In this document: positions 1 to 13,244 of the stretch, piece by piece
Layout of the letters: each line of letters starts with the position of its first letter
Position numbering within the stretch: the first letter of the stretch is position 1
DNA from: Acidobacteriota bacterium
GTDB lineage: Bacteria; Acidobacteriota; Thermoanaerobaculia; UBA5066
NCBI GenBank assembly: GCA_008363385.1
Contig: RHKY01000041.1
Span: forward strand, 1-64,000
Reading direction: 5' to 3'
DNA length: 64,000 nucleotides
Made by a program: the position numbers and the translations under genes
Notes under the pieces: model-generated
Told to the model about the DNA's origin: nothing
Database searches by the model: none
The model's input: only the letters and a program-made list of their open reading frames with translations

Positions 1-1
1 C

Positions 2-1757
2 ACCGTCATCGCCTCCCCCGGCGCCTACCAGAACGCCTTCCTCACCGTCTTCCCCACCGGCGGCGCCCAGCCCACCGTCTCCACCCTCAACTTCGACGGC
101 GGGGAGCTCGTCGCCAACGCCGCCGTCGTCCCGGCGGGCACCGGCGGCTCCTTCGACGTCTTCGTCGCCGCCGCCGCCCACCTCATCGTCGACGTCAACG
201 GCTACTACGTCCCGCTCTCCTCCCAGACCGGCTCGGTCGTCACCAGCCTCGCCGGGGGGACCGGCGCCCTGACCCTCACGGGCACGAACGGGATCACCGC
301 GTCACGCGTCGGCCAGGCGATCACGGTCACGTCGAACGCCACGTCCTCGAACACCACGAGCGCCATCGTCTCCCGCGACGCGTCCGGCGGCTTCGCGGCG
401 GGCACGATCGACCTCACCGGCAGCCCGCACCTCCTCACGACGGCCGCCGAGCGGCTCCTGCACCGGACGGGGAGCCCCACGAACCTGTTCCTGGGTGCCT
501 CCGCAGGGGGGAGCGCCACGACCGGAGCTTCCAACACCGCGGTCGGCGCGCTGGCGCTCTTCTCTCTCGGCACGGGGGAAGGGAACACGGCGGTGGGCCA
601 CGTCGCGCTCAGCAACGACACGACCGGGATCCACAACTCGGCGTTCGGCAGCTTCGCCCTCGCGATGGTCACGACCGGTTGCTGCAACGCCGCCTTCGGC
701 TCGGGCGCCCTCTCCCAGAACGTCGCGAGCTTCAACTCCGCCTTCGGGTACTTCGCCCTCTCGAGCAACGCGGGAGGGACTGGCAACGCCGCGTTCGGGT
801 ACTCGACGCTCTTCAACAACTCGACGGGGAACCGCAACGCCGCGTTCGGCGCCCTCGCGCTCGAGGCGAACGCGACCGGCGACGACAGCTCGGCCTTCGG
901 GACGCACGCGCTCAAGGGCGCCACGGGGAGCAACAACTCGGCCTTCGGGTCTCTGGCGCTGACTTCCACGACGACCGGGGAGGACGGCGCGGCCTTCGGG
1001 GCCTTCGCCCTGCAGGCGAACACGACCGGACAGCGCAACTCGGCCTTCGGGAAGGACGCGCTCTCGGCGAGCACGACGGCAAGCGACAACGCCGCCTTCG
1101 GCTGGTCCGCCCTGAAGAGCTGCACGGCGGGAAACAACGCCGCGTTCGGCTCGGAGGCGCTCGCGGCGAGCTCGACCGGCACCTTCAACACCGCCTTCGG
1201 CTCCAACGCGCTTCTCCTCAGCACGACGGGGAGCGACAACGCCGGCTTCGGCACGTCCGCTCTCAACTCCCTCGGCACCGGCTCGCAGAACGTCGCGATC
1301 GGGAGCAGCGCCGGCGGCGTCCTGACGACGGGCAGCAACAACGTCTACCTCGGCTACAACGTCGACGCCGCCGGCGGTGCCGAGTCGAACACGATCCGGA
1401 TCGGGAACCAGGCAGCGCCTCCGACCGGAGGCGCCGCGCACACCGCCGTCTTCCTCGGCGGCGTCTCCGGCCAGACGAGTGCCTCCGGAGTGGCGGTCCT
1501 CGTCAACTCCTCCGGCAAGCTCGGGACGACGACCTCCTCCCGCCGGTACAAGACCGGGATCGAGGACGTCGGGGAGCGTAGCGACGTGCTCGGGCCCCGA
1601 CCTCGTCGTCCTGGGCGAGGACGGCCGGCCCGAGACGGTCCGGTACCACCTCCTCGTCCCGCTCCTCCTCGACGCGCTCCAGAAGCAGCAGAGGGAGATC
1701 CAGGAGCTGCGGCGGGAGGTCCGTGCGCTCGCCTCGGCGGCGGGAGCCGCCGACTAG
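2..1757 (+). pseudogene. Secreted AFG-repeat beta-roll protein with broken peptidase S74 tail (5' partial)
   Basis: The gene enters from the left edge in frame 2. The first ~75 residues end in IVDVNGYY, a motif common at the end of small beta domains in acidobacterial surface proteins. From about nt 535 to 1325 there are roughly 15 copies of a 21-22-residue repeat with core N-[ST]-A-F-G-x-x-A-L followed by TTG. This pattern resembles the stacked beta-roll heads of trimeric (YadA-like) adhesins. After NTIRIGN comes an S74 intramolecular chaperone start (SSRRYKTGIEDVGERSDVL). The expected next ~35 residues are absent, and the conserved end (DGRPETVRYHLL, then a coiled coil) resumes in frame 3 and stops at 1757. 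The junction lies near 1588-1598. The frame-2 reading runs on to 1894 over the tRNA. The protein is probably a surface fibre that trimerises through S74. The missing piece means either a pseudogene or an assembly deletion. Confidence 0.7.
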
Positions 1758-1813
1758 AGGGGCTGCCGCCTCGGCCCGTCCCTCCCCGTCCCACCGCGCG
1801 GCCCGCCCGCCGC

Positions 1814-1842
1814 TTGACAGCCGGAGGGCTCGCGGATATCTT
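1814..1842 (+). promoter_or_regulatory. Sigma70-type promoter of tRNA-fMet
   Basis: A perfect -35 hexamer TTGACA (1814-1819) is followed after 17 nt by TATCTT (1837-1842). Transcription would start around 1849, leaving only ~7 nt before the mature tRNA 5' end at 1856. It is the best consensus promoter in the window. Confidence 0.75.
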
Positions 1843-1855
1843 CCGCCTCCCACGA

Positions 1856-1932
<77 letters not shown>

Positions 1933-1941
1933 GACGGAAAC

Positions 1942-1977
1942 CGAAGGGCGCCAGTCAGTTACGACCGGCGCCCTTCG
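1942..1977 (+). terminator. Hairpin terminator after tRNA-fMet
   Basis: An 11-bp perfect inverted repeat (CGAAGGGCGCC at 1942-1952, GGCGCCCTTCG at 1967-1977) with a 14-nt loop begins 10 nt after the tRNA. A T run is essentially lacking (GTGTTCCC follows). It may also serve the convergent ampG-like gene. Confidence 0.6.
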
Positions 1978-2039
1978 TGTTCCCGGCGATCCGCGTATCG
2001 GGCCGAGCGGCGGGGAGCCCTCCGGGCCCGCCGCTTCGC

Positions 2040-3644
2040 CTAAGGGTCCTCCTCTCCGGCCTCTGCCGCCGGCCCGCTCCCCTCCCCGCCGTCGGTGGCC
2101 CGCTCTCCGTGCCGCGCGGTGAGGAGCGCCGCGGTGCCGAGCCCGCCGAGGGCCGCCACCACGAGGACGGCGACGAGCTGGGTCCAGCCTCCCACCGTGA
2201 CCGGGCGGAAGAAGGCCGCGGCGGCGGCGCCGAAGTCCCAGCCGGCGGCCGCGTTCGCGCGGTACGCCTTGACGGCGCCGAGCCCGGTCATCCAGGCCCC
2301 GCCGACGACCGCCGTGACGACGGCGCCGATCACCCCTCCCCGGGCGATCTGCCGGCCCGTCATCCGCCGCCTCGCCTCGACCGTCTCGACGGTGAAGCGC
2401 GGCTCCCGCACGCCGAGCGGCGCGAAGCGCTGGAGGAGGAGGAGCCCCGGCGCGCCGGCGGCGATCGTGAGCCAGAAGAAGGCGCGCCAGCCGGCGGCGT
2501 GGACGACGAGGCCGGTGATCGGGCCGCCGAGGATGCGCGGCAGGCCGAAGAGCGAGGAGAAGAGCGCGTACTGGGTCGCCGAGAAGCGCTTCTCCGTGAT
2601 GCGGAGGAGGAGGACGCCGAACGCCCCCATCCCCAGGCCGCTCGTGATCATCTCGAACGCCATCGCGCCGTACATCACCGCCCGCCCGCCCGGCTGGTAG
2701 GTGATCAGGATGTACCCGATGTTCGAGAAGGCCTGCAGGAAGCCGAAGACCCAGAGGGCGTGCCCGAGCCCCATCCGGGTGCAGGCCAGGCCGCCGAGGA
2801 ACGTGCCGGTGATCGTCAGGGCGACGCCCGCGGTGCCGAGGACGAAGCCGCGGTCGAACTCGCCGTACCCCATGTCGATGAGGAAGGGCCTGAGGAGCGA
2901 CTGCGAGAGCGCGTCGGCCAGCTTGTAGAGGACGACGAAGACGAGGATCTCGACGGCGCGGTGGCGCGAGAGGCACTCGAGGAACGGCTGCCAGACGGCG
3001 TCCCGGAGCGTCCTCGGCGCGGCGGCCGGCTCCTCGGGCTCGGGGGAGCGCCAGGTGACCAGGACGAGCGGCAGGTAGGCGAGGGCGAGGAGGAGGTTGA
3101 CCGCGCCCCACCCGAGGCTCGCCGCCGCCCAGATCGAGAGCCCTCCGGAGAGGGTCATCGCCGCCCGGTACGTCCCCGTGCGCAGGCCGACCGCGACGCC
3201 GTGCTCCTCCTTCCGCAGGGCGTCGACCGCGTAGGCGTCGATGGCGATGTCCTGCGTGGCGGCCGCGAGCGCCACGGCGAGCGTCAGCGCGAGCGCGACC
3301 CACGGCGTCTCGGGGCGGTCCCCCACGCCGGAGAGCCCGAGCCCGGCGATCGCGAGCGCGACCTGCGCCGCCGCGACCCAGCCCCGCCGGCGGCCCCAGA
3401 ACGGCAGCCGGAAGCGGTCCATGAGCGGCGACCAGAGGAACTTGAAGGTCCAGGGGGCCTGCGCGACGGTGAAGAGGCCGACGACGCGGATGTCGACGCC
3501 GATGGACCGCATCCAGTCGGGGATCGCGATCCAGACGAGCCCGAGCGGCAGGCCGGACGAGAACGAGAGCGCGACGACCGCCGCCACCCGCGACAAGGTC
3601 CCCCGCCGCGCCTCCTCCGGCGCCCCCGGAACCGGCTCGCTCAT
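2040..3644 (-). CDS. ampG: AmpG-like muropeptide MFS permease
   Basis: 534 residues with about 12-14 hydrophobic segments. The N-terminal signature has SSGLPLGLV, then KFLWSPLMDR and FWGRRRGW, the arrangement found in AmpG, which brings anhydromuropeptides from the periplasm into the cytoplasm for cell-wall recycling. The charged GRRRG loop between TM2 and TM3 is a major-facilitator feature. It is transcribed alone, so no recycling partner is in the window. The start is ATG 3644; a TACAAT hexamer lies 9 nt upstream and there is no Shine-Dalgarno sequence, so the message may be leaderless. The family is clear; the substrate is inferred from the family. Confidence 0.85.
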   Translation of the reverse strand: MSEPVPGAPEEARRGTLSRVAAVVALSFSSGLPLGLVWIAIPDWMRSIGVDIRVVGLFTVAQAPWTFKFLWSPLMDRFRLPFWGRRRGWVAAAQVALAIAGLGLSGVGDRPETPWVALALTLAVALAAATQDIAIDAYAVDALRKEEHGVAVGLRTGTYRAAMTLSGGLSIWAAASLGWGAVNLLLALAYLPLVLVTWRSPEPEEPAAAPRTLRDAVWQPFLECLSRHRAVEILVFVVLYKLADALSQSLLRPFLIDMGYGEFDRGFVLGTAGVALTITGTFLGGLACTRMGLGHALWVFGFLQAFSNIGYILITYQPGGRAVMYGAMAFEMITSGLGMGAFGVLLLRITEKRFSATQYALFSSLFGLPRILGGPITGLVVHAAGWRAFFWLTIAAGAPGLLLLQRFAPLGVREPRFTVETVEARRRMTGRQIARGGVIGAVVTAVVGGAWMTGLGAVKAYRANAAAGWDFGAAAAAFFRPVTVGGWTQLVAVLVVAALGGLGTAALLTARHGERATDGGEGSGPAAEAGEEDP

Positions 3645-3653
3645 GGCCGGCGG

Positions 3654-3659
3654 ATTGTA
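3654..3659 (-). promoter_or_regulatory. -10 element TACAAT, probable leaderless promoter of ampG-like gene
   Basis: On the minus strand TACAAT ends 9 nt before ATG 3644, so transcription would begin at or next to the start codon. No -35 box is recognisable. Confidence 0.5.
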
Positions 3660-3737
3660 CGGGGGCGGGCCCGGGGGGGCGCCTCGAACCGCCTCACGGG
3701 CCGGGACACGATTCCCGCCCTCGATCCCCGTCGGAGG

Positions 3738-4637
3738 CTAGTGGCGCTCGAGGGATGTGACCGAGCTCCACGAGTAGCAGAGGGTCAGCTCGAGGCCTTT
3801 CGACGCGTAGGGGACGTCGAAGACCGAGAGGCTCATGTCCTTGCCGACGCCGACGGCCGAGGCGAGGAGCTTCCCGTAGTTCGCGAAGCTCTCCCATTGC
3901 CCCATGTCCATGACGCCGCCCTTGGCGACGATCGTCGAGGCGAGGACCCCGATCGCGGGCAGGTAGCTCTGGTCTCCGAGGAACCTGATGACCGCGCTCC
4001 ACTTCTCCTCGAGCGAGAGGCTGAAGTCGAAGCCGGAGGCCGTGACGTTCAGCAGGTCGACGGGGTCGTCGACGTTCACCGCCAGGACGAACGTCGCGCC
4101 GGCCGAGGCGCCCAGCCCGGGACCGAGGCGGATGCCCCGGATGCTGAGGAGACAGCTCCTGGCCGGGTCGGCCACGTTCCAGATCCACGCGACGGTCGTC
4201 TCGACGCCGCCGATGAAGCACTGCCCGCCCCGTTTCGCGCCGGCTCCGATCCAGACCTTCGACCAGTCGTACGCGGTTCCGAGGGAGACCCAGTCGGCGT
4301 TGCCGTTCGTGGTGGCGGTGCCGATGGTCGCGTAGTCGCGGTGGATGTTCGCGAAGCCGGCCGCGCCGCCGCCCCAGTAGAAGGCGAAGAGGTCGACGAG
4401 CCGCTTCTTCCCGTCGGGGGTACAGAGGGTCACGGTCTCCCCCTGCCGGGGTCCCGTGAACGTCTGGACGACGGAGGTGGCGCTCTTGTAGACGCCGTAT
4501 CCGTCCGTGAGGACCTCGCTGTGAAACGGCTTCAGGAGGCGCCAGCCCCAGGGGCTGCCGACGTCGAGGTCGATCCGCTGGCAGACGTTCCCCGCGCCCG
4601 CCGTGGAGCGATCGTAGAGGAGCAGCTCGATGCTCAT
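3738..4637 (-). CDS. Conserved-looking hypothetical protein, 299 aa
   Basis: I do not recognise the family. The start at ATG 4637 is fixed by a strong ribosome site (GAAGGAGAG, 5 nt spacer). The product has no signal peptide or membrane helix. It is rich in Gly, Ser and aromatic residues, with alternating beta-strand-like segments and short motifs such as FAFYWGGGAAG and TTNGNADWVSLG. Three or four isolated cysteines are present. The second half contains IWNVADPARSCLL and IVAKGGVMDMGQW. The composition suggests an all-beta protein made without an export signal, possibly toxin- or pore-like, but nothing decisive is visible. It is a single-gene unit between two unrelated neighbours. Confidence 0.75.
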   Translation of the reverse strand: MSIELLLYDRSTAGAGNVCQRIDLDVGSPWGWRLLKPFHSEVLTDGYGVYKSATSVVQTFTGPRQGETVTLCTPDGKKRLVDLFAFYWGGGAAGFANIHRDYATIGTATTNGNADWVSLGTAYDWSKVWIGAGAKRGGQCFIGGVETTVAWIWNVADPARSCLLSIRGIRLGPGLGASAGATFVLAVNVDDPVDLLNVTASGFDFSLSLEEKWSAVIRFLGDQSYLPAIGVLASTIVAKGGVMDMGQWESFANYGKLLASAVGVGKDMSLSVFDVPYASKGLELTLCYSWSSVTSLERH

Positions 4638-4903
4638 CGCCCTCTCCTTCGAGCGGATAGGCGACACCCGGCGCGAGGGGGGGCAGGCCTGCCGGTGGCG
4701 GAGCGGATCCGCCGGGAGGGCCTGCTGTCGACCGCCGAGGCGCTCCCGCTCGTGGGGCGGCTCTCGGCGGCCCTGGCGGTCCGCGTGGACGGGGCCTCGC
4801 CGCGCCTGGCCTGGGCACGGCTGTCGCGGTGAGGGTCCTCCCTCGCGGGCCGGGAGGAGGGGTGAGCGCGGGCGACGGCCGCGGCCGGGCGCACGAGGGG
4901 GCC

Positions 4904-4909
4904 TAGAAT
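4904..4909 (+). promoter_or_regulatory. -10 element TAGAAT, probable leaderless promoter
   Basis: TAGAAT ends 7 nt before ATG 4917, which places the expected transcript start at the start codon. The following CCTCC recurs after several -10-like boxes in this window. Confidence 0.45.
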
Positions 4910-4916
4910 CCTCCGC

Positions 4917-5465
4917 ATGGAGATGCAGTCCCAGCGGCATCGCCCGCGCCCGGGGGTCCCGGCGATGGACCTGACGAGCAAGGAGCTCGCCTCGGTCATC
5001 CAGGAGGCGAGCCGCCGGCAGGGGCAGGAGCTCCGGCAGGCGGGCGCTTCCTCGCTGGCCTCGGTGGACGACGCCTTCGCGCTCGCCGAGGAGCTCGGGA
5101 TCCCGGAGGAGCACGTCCGGGCCGCCCTCCTGACGCAGCAACGGAAGAAGGCCTCCTCGGGCGGAGGGCTCCTCAAGTCCGCCGTCTTCGCCGGGATCGG
5201 AGGGGTGGCCGCCGCCGCCGGCCTGACGCTCCTCGGCCTTACGGGCCTCCTCGCGCTGCCGGCGGGCGCGATCGTCGCGGCCGGGGTCTTCGCCGTGGTC
5301 TACCTCGCCGACCTGATGAAGCGGAACCCCGAGAAGGCCGCCGGGCCGCCTCCCGTGCCGGGGACCTGCCGCGTCTGCTACCGGCCGTCCCACGCCCCCG
5401 AGTCGACCTTCTGCGAGGAGCACCGGTACAAGCCCTCGGGACCCGCCGAGAGCGGCGCCCCCTGA
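4917..5465 (+). CDS. Small membrane protein with C-terminal Cys/His cluster
   Basis: 182 residues. An N-terminal helical part (about 17-70) has the look of a short regulatory helix bundle (SVDDAFALAEELGIPEEHVRAAL). Two adjacent membrane helices follow (about 85-125, Gly/Ala/Leu-rich), then a Pro-rich linker. The C-terminus is cytoplasmic and carries CRVC-x10-C-x2-H, a possible small zinc site. The start at ATG 4917 is favoured by a -10 box seven bases upstream. An internal ATG at 4965 (MDLTSKELA) is an alternative. Function unknown. Confidence 0.75.
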   Translation: MEMQSQRHRPRPGVPAMDLTSKELASVIQEASRRQGQELRQAGASSLASVDDAFALAEELGIPEEHVRAALLTQQRKKASSGGGLLKSAVFAGIGGVAAAAGLTLLGLTGLLALPAGAIVAAGVFAVVYLADLMKRNPEKAAGPPPVPGTCRVCYRPSHAPESTFCEEHRYKPSGPAESGAP

Positions 5466-5553
5466 CCCGCGCCCCGGAGGGCCGGCCCGAGGAGGCGCTG
5501 CGAGCCGCCCTCTCGACGTCCTCGACGGCAAGCCCCGGCTCGGGGCCGGCCGA

Positions 5554-7140
5554 TCACTCGGCGGTGAAGAGCTGGAGCTCCACCGGCACGACCCCGGTCG
5601 TGACCGTCCAGGCCCGCGCCGTGCACGAGCTCGGGTTCGCGCCCGTCTGCGACTGGTTGGTGAGGATCAGCCCGAGGGTGGTGCAGCCGGTCGGGTCGAC
5701 CGGGTTCAGGGTGCTCGACCCGGACGGGCCGACCACCGCCGGGAACGGGGTGATCGACAACGCCGTGCCCGTGTCGCAGACGACGCTCGCCCTCAGCTCG
5801 CCGCCGGCCGCGTCGGTGTTCGCGAGGGTCACCGAGAACGAGCCGCCGGTGGTGGGGAGCCGCACGAAGGCGGAGGCGTAGTTGTCGGGGGTCGTGGCGG
5901 TGGCCGACGACCCGACGGTGGAGATGGTGCGCGTCCAGGCGGGCGAGCCGGCCGCCGCCGCGTAGCCGGCCGCCTCCTCGAAGCAGTACGGGTAGACGTA
6001 GCCGCCGCCGCACGGCCTGTTCAGCTTGGAGGTGATCGCGGCGGCGTGGAACGCGTCGGCCAGGTTCGTCCCCTTGTTCACGAGGGCGGTGTTCAGGGCC
6101 ACGAGGTTCTGGGTCGTCCGCTTGCTGGTCTCCTCCCAGAAGTCCTGCATCACCTGCTCGCCGCCGCCGGGCGTGTTCGCGCCGTAGCGCTCGGTCAGGG
6201 CCCGGAAGACGATCCAGTAGTTGTACGGGGACGCGGTGTACTGCCCCAGGCACTGGGTGAAGTTCGGCCAGAGGTAGCCGTAGTTGTCGTTGGAGGAGTC
6301 GAAGACCTCGTCCTCGACCCAGCTCGCGCCCCCCTCGACGAAGACGTCGTCGGCCCGGCCGGAGCCCGTGAGCGCCCCGTAACCGAACTGGATCGAGTGG
6401 TTGAACTCGTGCGCCGTCGTGGCGTCGAGCGCCGTCTGCGGCGTCCCGGGGAACCCCGAGTAGTCGTCGTTCAAGACCATGCAAGAGGCGTAGGCGTCCA
6501 GGTCGTCCCAGGGCGTGTTCGGGCTGTTCCCGACGAACCCGGCGTGGTCGCCGTTCACGTCGACGTACCCGTAGAGGCCGCCGCCGAGCGACTCGATCCG
6601 GACGTGGTAGCGATTCCCCGGCGGCGGGTTCGAGGCGAGGACCGGCGGCGCCGCCCAGCCGAAGCCGGTCACCTCGGTGCCCCAGGTCGTCTCCAGGGAC
6701 GTCCCGTAGTCGCTCGCGGTCAGCCCGCCGCCCACGGTGCCGTACTGGATGTGGAAGTTCGTCGTGTCGAGGACGCTCGGCAGCGTCCCGCTGGCGTCGC
6801 TGCACGTCCCGGCGAGCAGGCTCTGGACCGCTGCCCGGGCCGGGCTCTGCTTCATCGTCTCCGCCCGCTGGCGGAGCGACCGGAGCGGCAGCGTCCCGCG
6901 CCACGGGACGTCGCTCCGGTAGGCCTCCGGCAGCCTGTCTGGGGCGCGCAGCGCGTAGGCGAGGTAGAGGGCGGCGGTGTCGTCGTCGATCGCCCCGGAG
7001 GCGCGCGCCTCCTCGATGAGCTGGGGCGTCGCCATCCGGCGCAGCTCCTCCGCCTCGGCCGGTCCTGCCGCCGCTGCCAGAGCGCCCGCCACCAGAAGTC
7101 CCGCCACCGCGAGACGCTTCGACCTGCCGTCCTTCGTCAT
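5554..7140 (-). CDS. Secreted putative zinc metalloprotease, MXAN_6640-like
   Basis: 528 residues with a Sec signal peptide (about 1-30, ending AEA). The central domain carries HEFNH (about residue 243), a zincin HExxH motif, and ~25 residues later FVEGGASWVEDE, which supplies the glutamate expected as third zinc ligand in gluzincin-type enzymes. This arrangement matches the MXAN_6640 family of putative secreted metalloproteases. The C-terminal ~130 residues form a beta-rich, Thr/Ser-rich domain similar to pre-peptidase or appendage domains. ATG 7140 is preceded by AGGAGGG. It is a single-gene unit. The substrate is unknown; the protein is probably degradative and extracellular. Confidence 0.8.
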   Translation of the reverse strand: MTKDGRSKRLAVAGLLVAGALAAAAGPAEAEELRRMATPQLIEEARASGAIDDDTAALYLAYALRAPDRLPEAYRSDVPWRGTLPLRSLRQRAETMKQSPARAAVQSLLAGTCSDASGTLPSVLDTTNFHIQYGTVGGGLTASDYGTSLETTWGTEVTGFGWAAPPVLASNPPPGNRYHVRIESLGGGLYGYVDVNGDHAGFVGNSPNTPWDDLDAYASCMVLNDDYSGFPGTPQTALDATTAHEFNHSIQFGYGALTGSGRADDVFVEGGASWVEDEVFDSSNDNYGYLWPNFTQCLGQYTASPYNYWIVFRALTERYGANTPGGGEQVMQDFWEETSKRTTQNLVALNTALVNKGTNLADAFHAAAITSKLNRPCGGGYVYPYCFEEAAGYAAAAGSPAWTRTISTVGSSATATTPDNYASAFVRLPTTGGSFSVTLANTDAAGGELRASVVCDTGTALSITPFPAVVGPSGSSTLNPVDPTGCTTLGLILTNQSQTGANPSSCTARAWTVTTGVVPVELQLFTAE

Positions 7141-7241
7141 CCGGGTGCCCTCCTGACCGAAGCCGGCTCGCCGGGATCCCCTCCCCCGGTCGCCGTCGAC
7201 TGGATCGCGGAGCCTACATCATCCCGCCGGTGCCGGAGCGA

Positions 7242-10661
<3,420 letters not shown>

Positions 10662-10692
10662 TCACGGACGTCGCGCGGCCGCAGCGCGGCCG

Positions 10693-10721
10693 TTGACTCC
10701 GCCCCCCGGGCCGCTTACGGT
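10693..10721 (+). promoter_or_regulatory. Candidate promoter of pgm
   Basis: TTGACT (10693-10698), 17-nt spacer, TACGGT (10716-10721), then CCTCC and a GGAGG ribosome site before ATG 10740. The -10 is only a partial match. Confidence 0.4.
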
Positions 10722-10739
10722 CCTCCGCGGAGGACCCCC

Positions 10740-12377
<1,638 letters not shown>

Positions 12378-12470
12378 GAGCCGGGGGCCGTCCGGAGGCC
12401 GGGGCGGCCGGGCGCGGCCGTCCCGACGGTCCGCGGAATCCGCCGGGCCTCCCGCGCGCGGAGTGGGCAC

Positions 12471-13223
12471 GTGTCTCGACGTCTCGGGCGCCTGACCGCC
12501 CTCCCGCTCCTCGCCCTCGCCGCGTGGGCGTCCGCCCCGGCCGTCGCCTCCGGCTTCCGCCTGGAGCTGGAAGCGGGCGCCGCCTGGCAGCTCCGGAACG
12601 ACTTCGCCGTCCCGGGCACGACGGGGACGCGCCTGTCGATCGACGAGGCGAACGGCGGCCCCTTCCCCGCCTTCCGGGCCACCCTCTGGGCCGATCTCTC
12701 CGAGCGCAGCTCGCTCCGGTTCCTCGCCGCGCCCCTCCGGACGACGGCCTCGCTGACGCCCGACGGCCCCGTCGAGTTCGACGGCGTGACGTTCCCCGCC
12801 GGACAGCCGCTCGACGTGCGGTACGTCTTCGACTCGTACCGGCTCTCGTACGTCTACCGGTTCCGGTCCAGAGGCCCCGTCTCGTTCCGGGCCGGGCTCA
12901 CCGCCAAGCTGCGCTCCGCCCGGATCGAGCTGTCGGGCTCGTCGCTCGAGGCGGCCAAGACCGACACCGGCTTCGTCCCTCTCCTCTACGGAGGCGTCCG
13001 GTGGCAGATGACCCCGGCGCTCGCGCTCGACCTGGACGTCGACGCGCTCGCCTCGGGCCAGGGGAGGGCCGAGGACGTCGCGCTGCGCCTCGAAGCCCGC
13101 CTCTCGGACCGGGTCGACCTCTTCGTGGGCGCGAGGACCCTGGAAGGGGGCGCCGACAACGACGAGGTCTACAGCTTCGCCTGGTTCGCGTACGCCGTCG
13201 GCGGCGTCACGATCCGGTTCTGA
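12471..13223 (+). CDS. Outer-membrane beta-barrel protein
   Basis: 250 residues. A signal peptide (about 1-27) is followed by alternating amphipathic strands with aromatic residues and a C-terminal strand ending VGGVTIRF, the terminal-Phe signature recognised by the Bam machinery. The predicted barrel is small (about 8-10 strands). No ligand can be assigned. GTG start at 12471; it follows pgm by ~90 nt and converges with the FG-GAP lipoprotein gene. Confidence 0.75.
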   Translation: MSRRLGRLTALPLLALAAWASAPAVASGFRLELEAGAAWQLRNDFAVPGTTGTRLSIDEANGGPFPAFRATLWADLSERSSLRFLAAPLRTTASLTPDGPVEFDGVTFPAGQPLDVRYVFDSYRLSYVYRFRSRGPVSFRAGLTAKLRSARIELSGSSLEAAKTDTGFVPLLYGGVRWQMTPALALDLDVDALASGQGRAEDVALRLEARLSDRVDLFVGARTLEGGADNDEVYSFAWFAYAVGGVTIRF

Positions 13224-13244
13224 CGCCCGGAGGCCGCTCCCCGC

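Noticed and set aside
205-1341. Long antisense frames opposite the AFG-repeat gene
   Set aside because: They mirror the repeat periodicity of the real gene and have Pro/Ala/Val-rich products without domains; high GC makes antisense frames long by chance.
2-1757. Prophage tail-fibre region
   Set aside because: The S74 domain alone suggests phage, but no other phage structural, lysis or integrase genes are in the window.
1977-4832. A 951-codon plus-strand frame
   Set aside because: It is antisense to the permease and the 299-aa protein; composition is charged and repetitive, with no recognisable motif.
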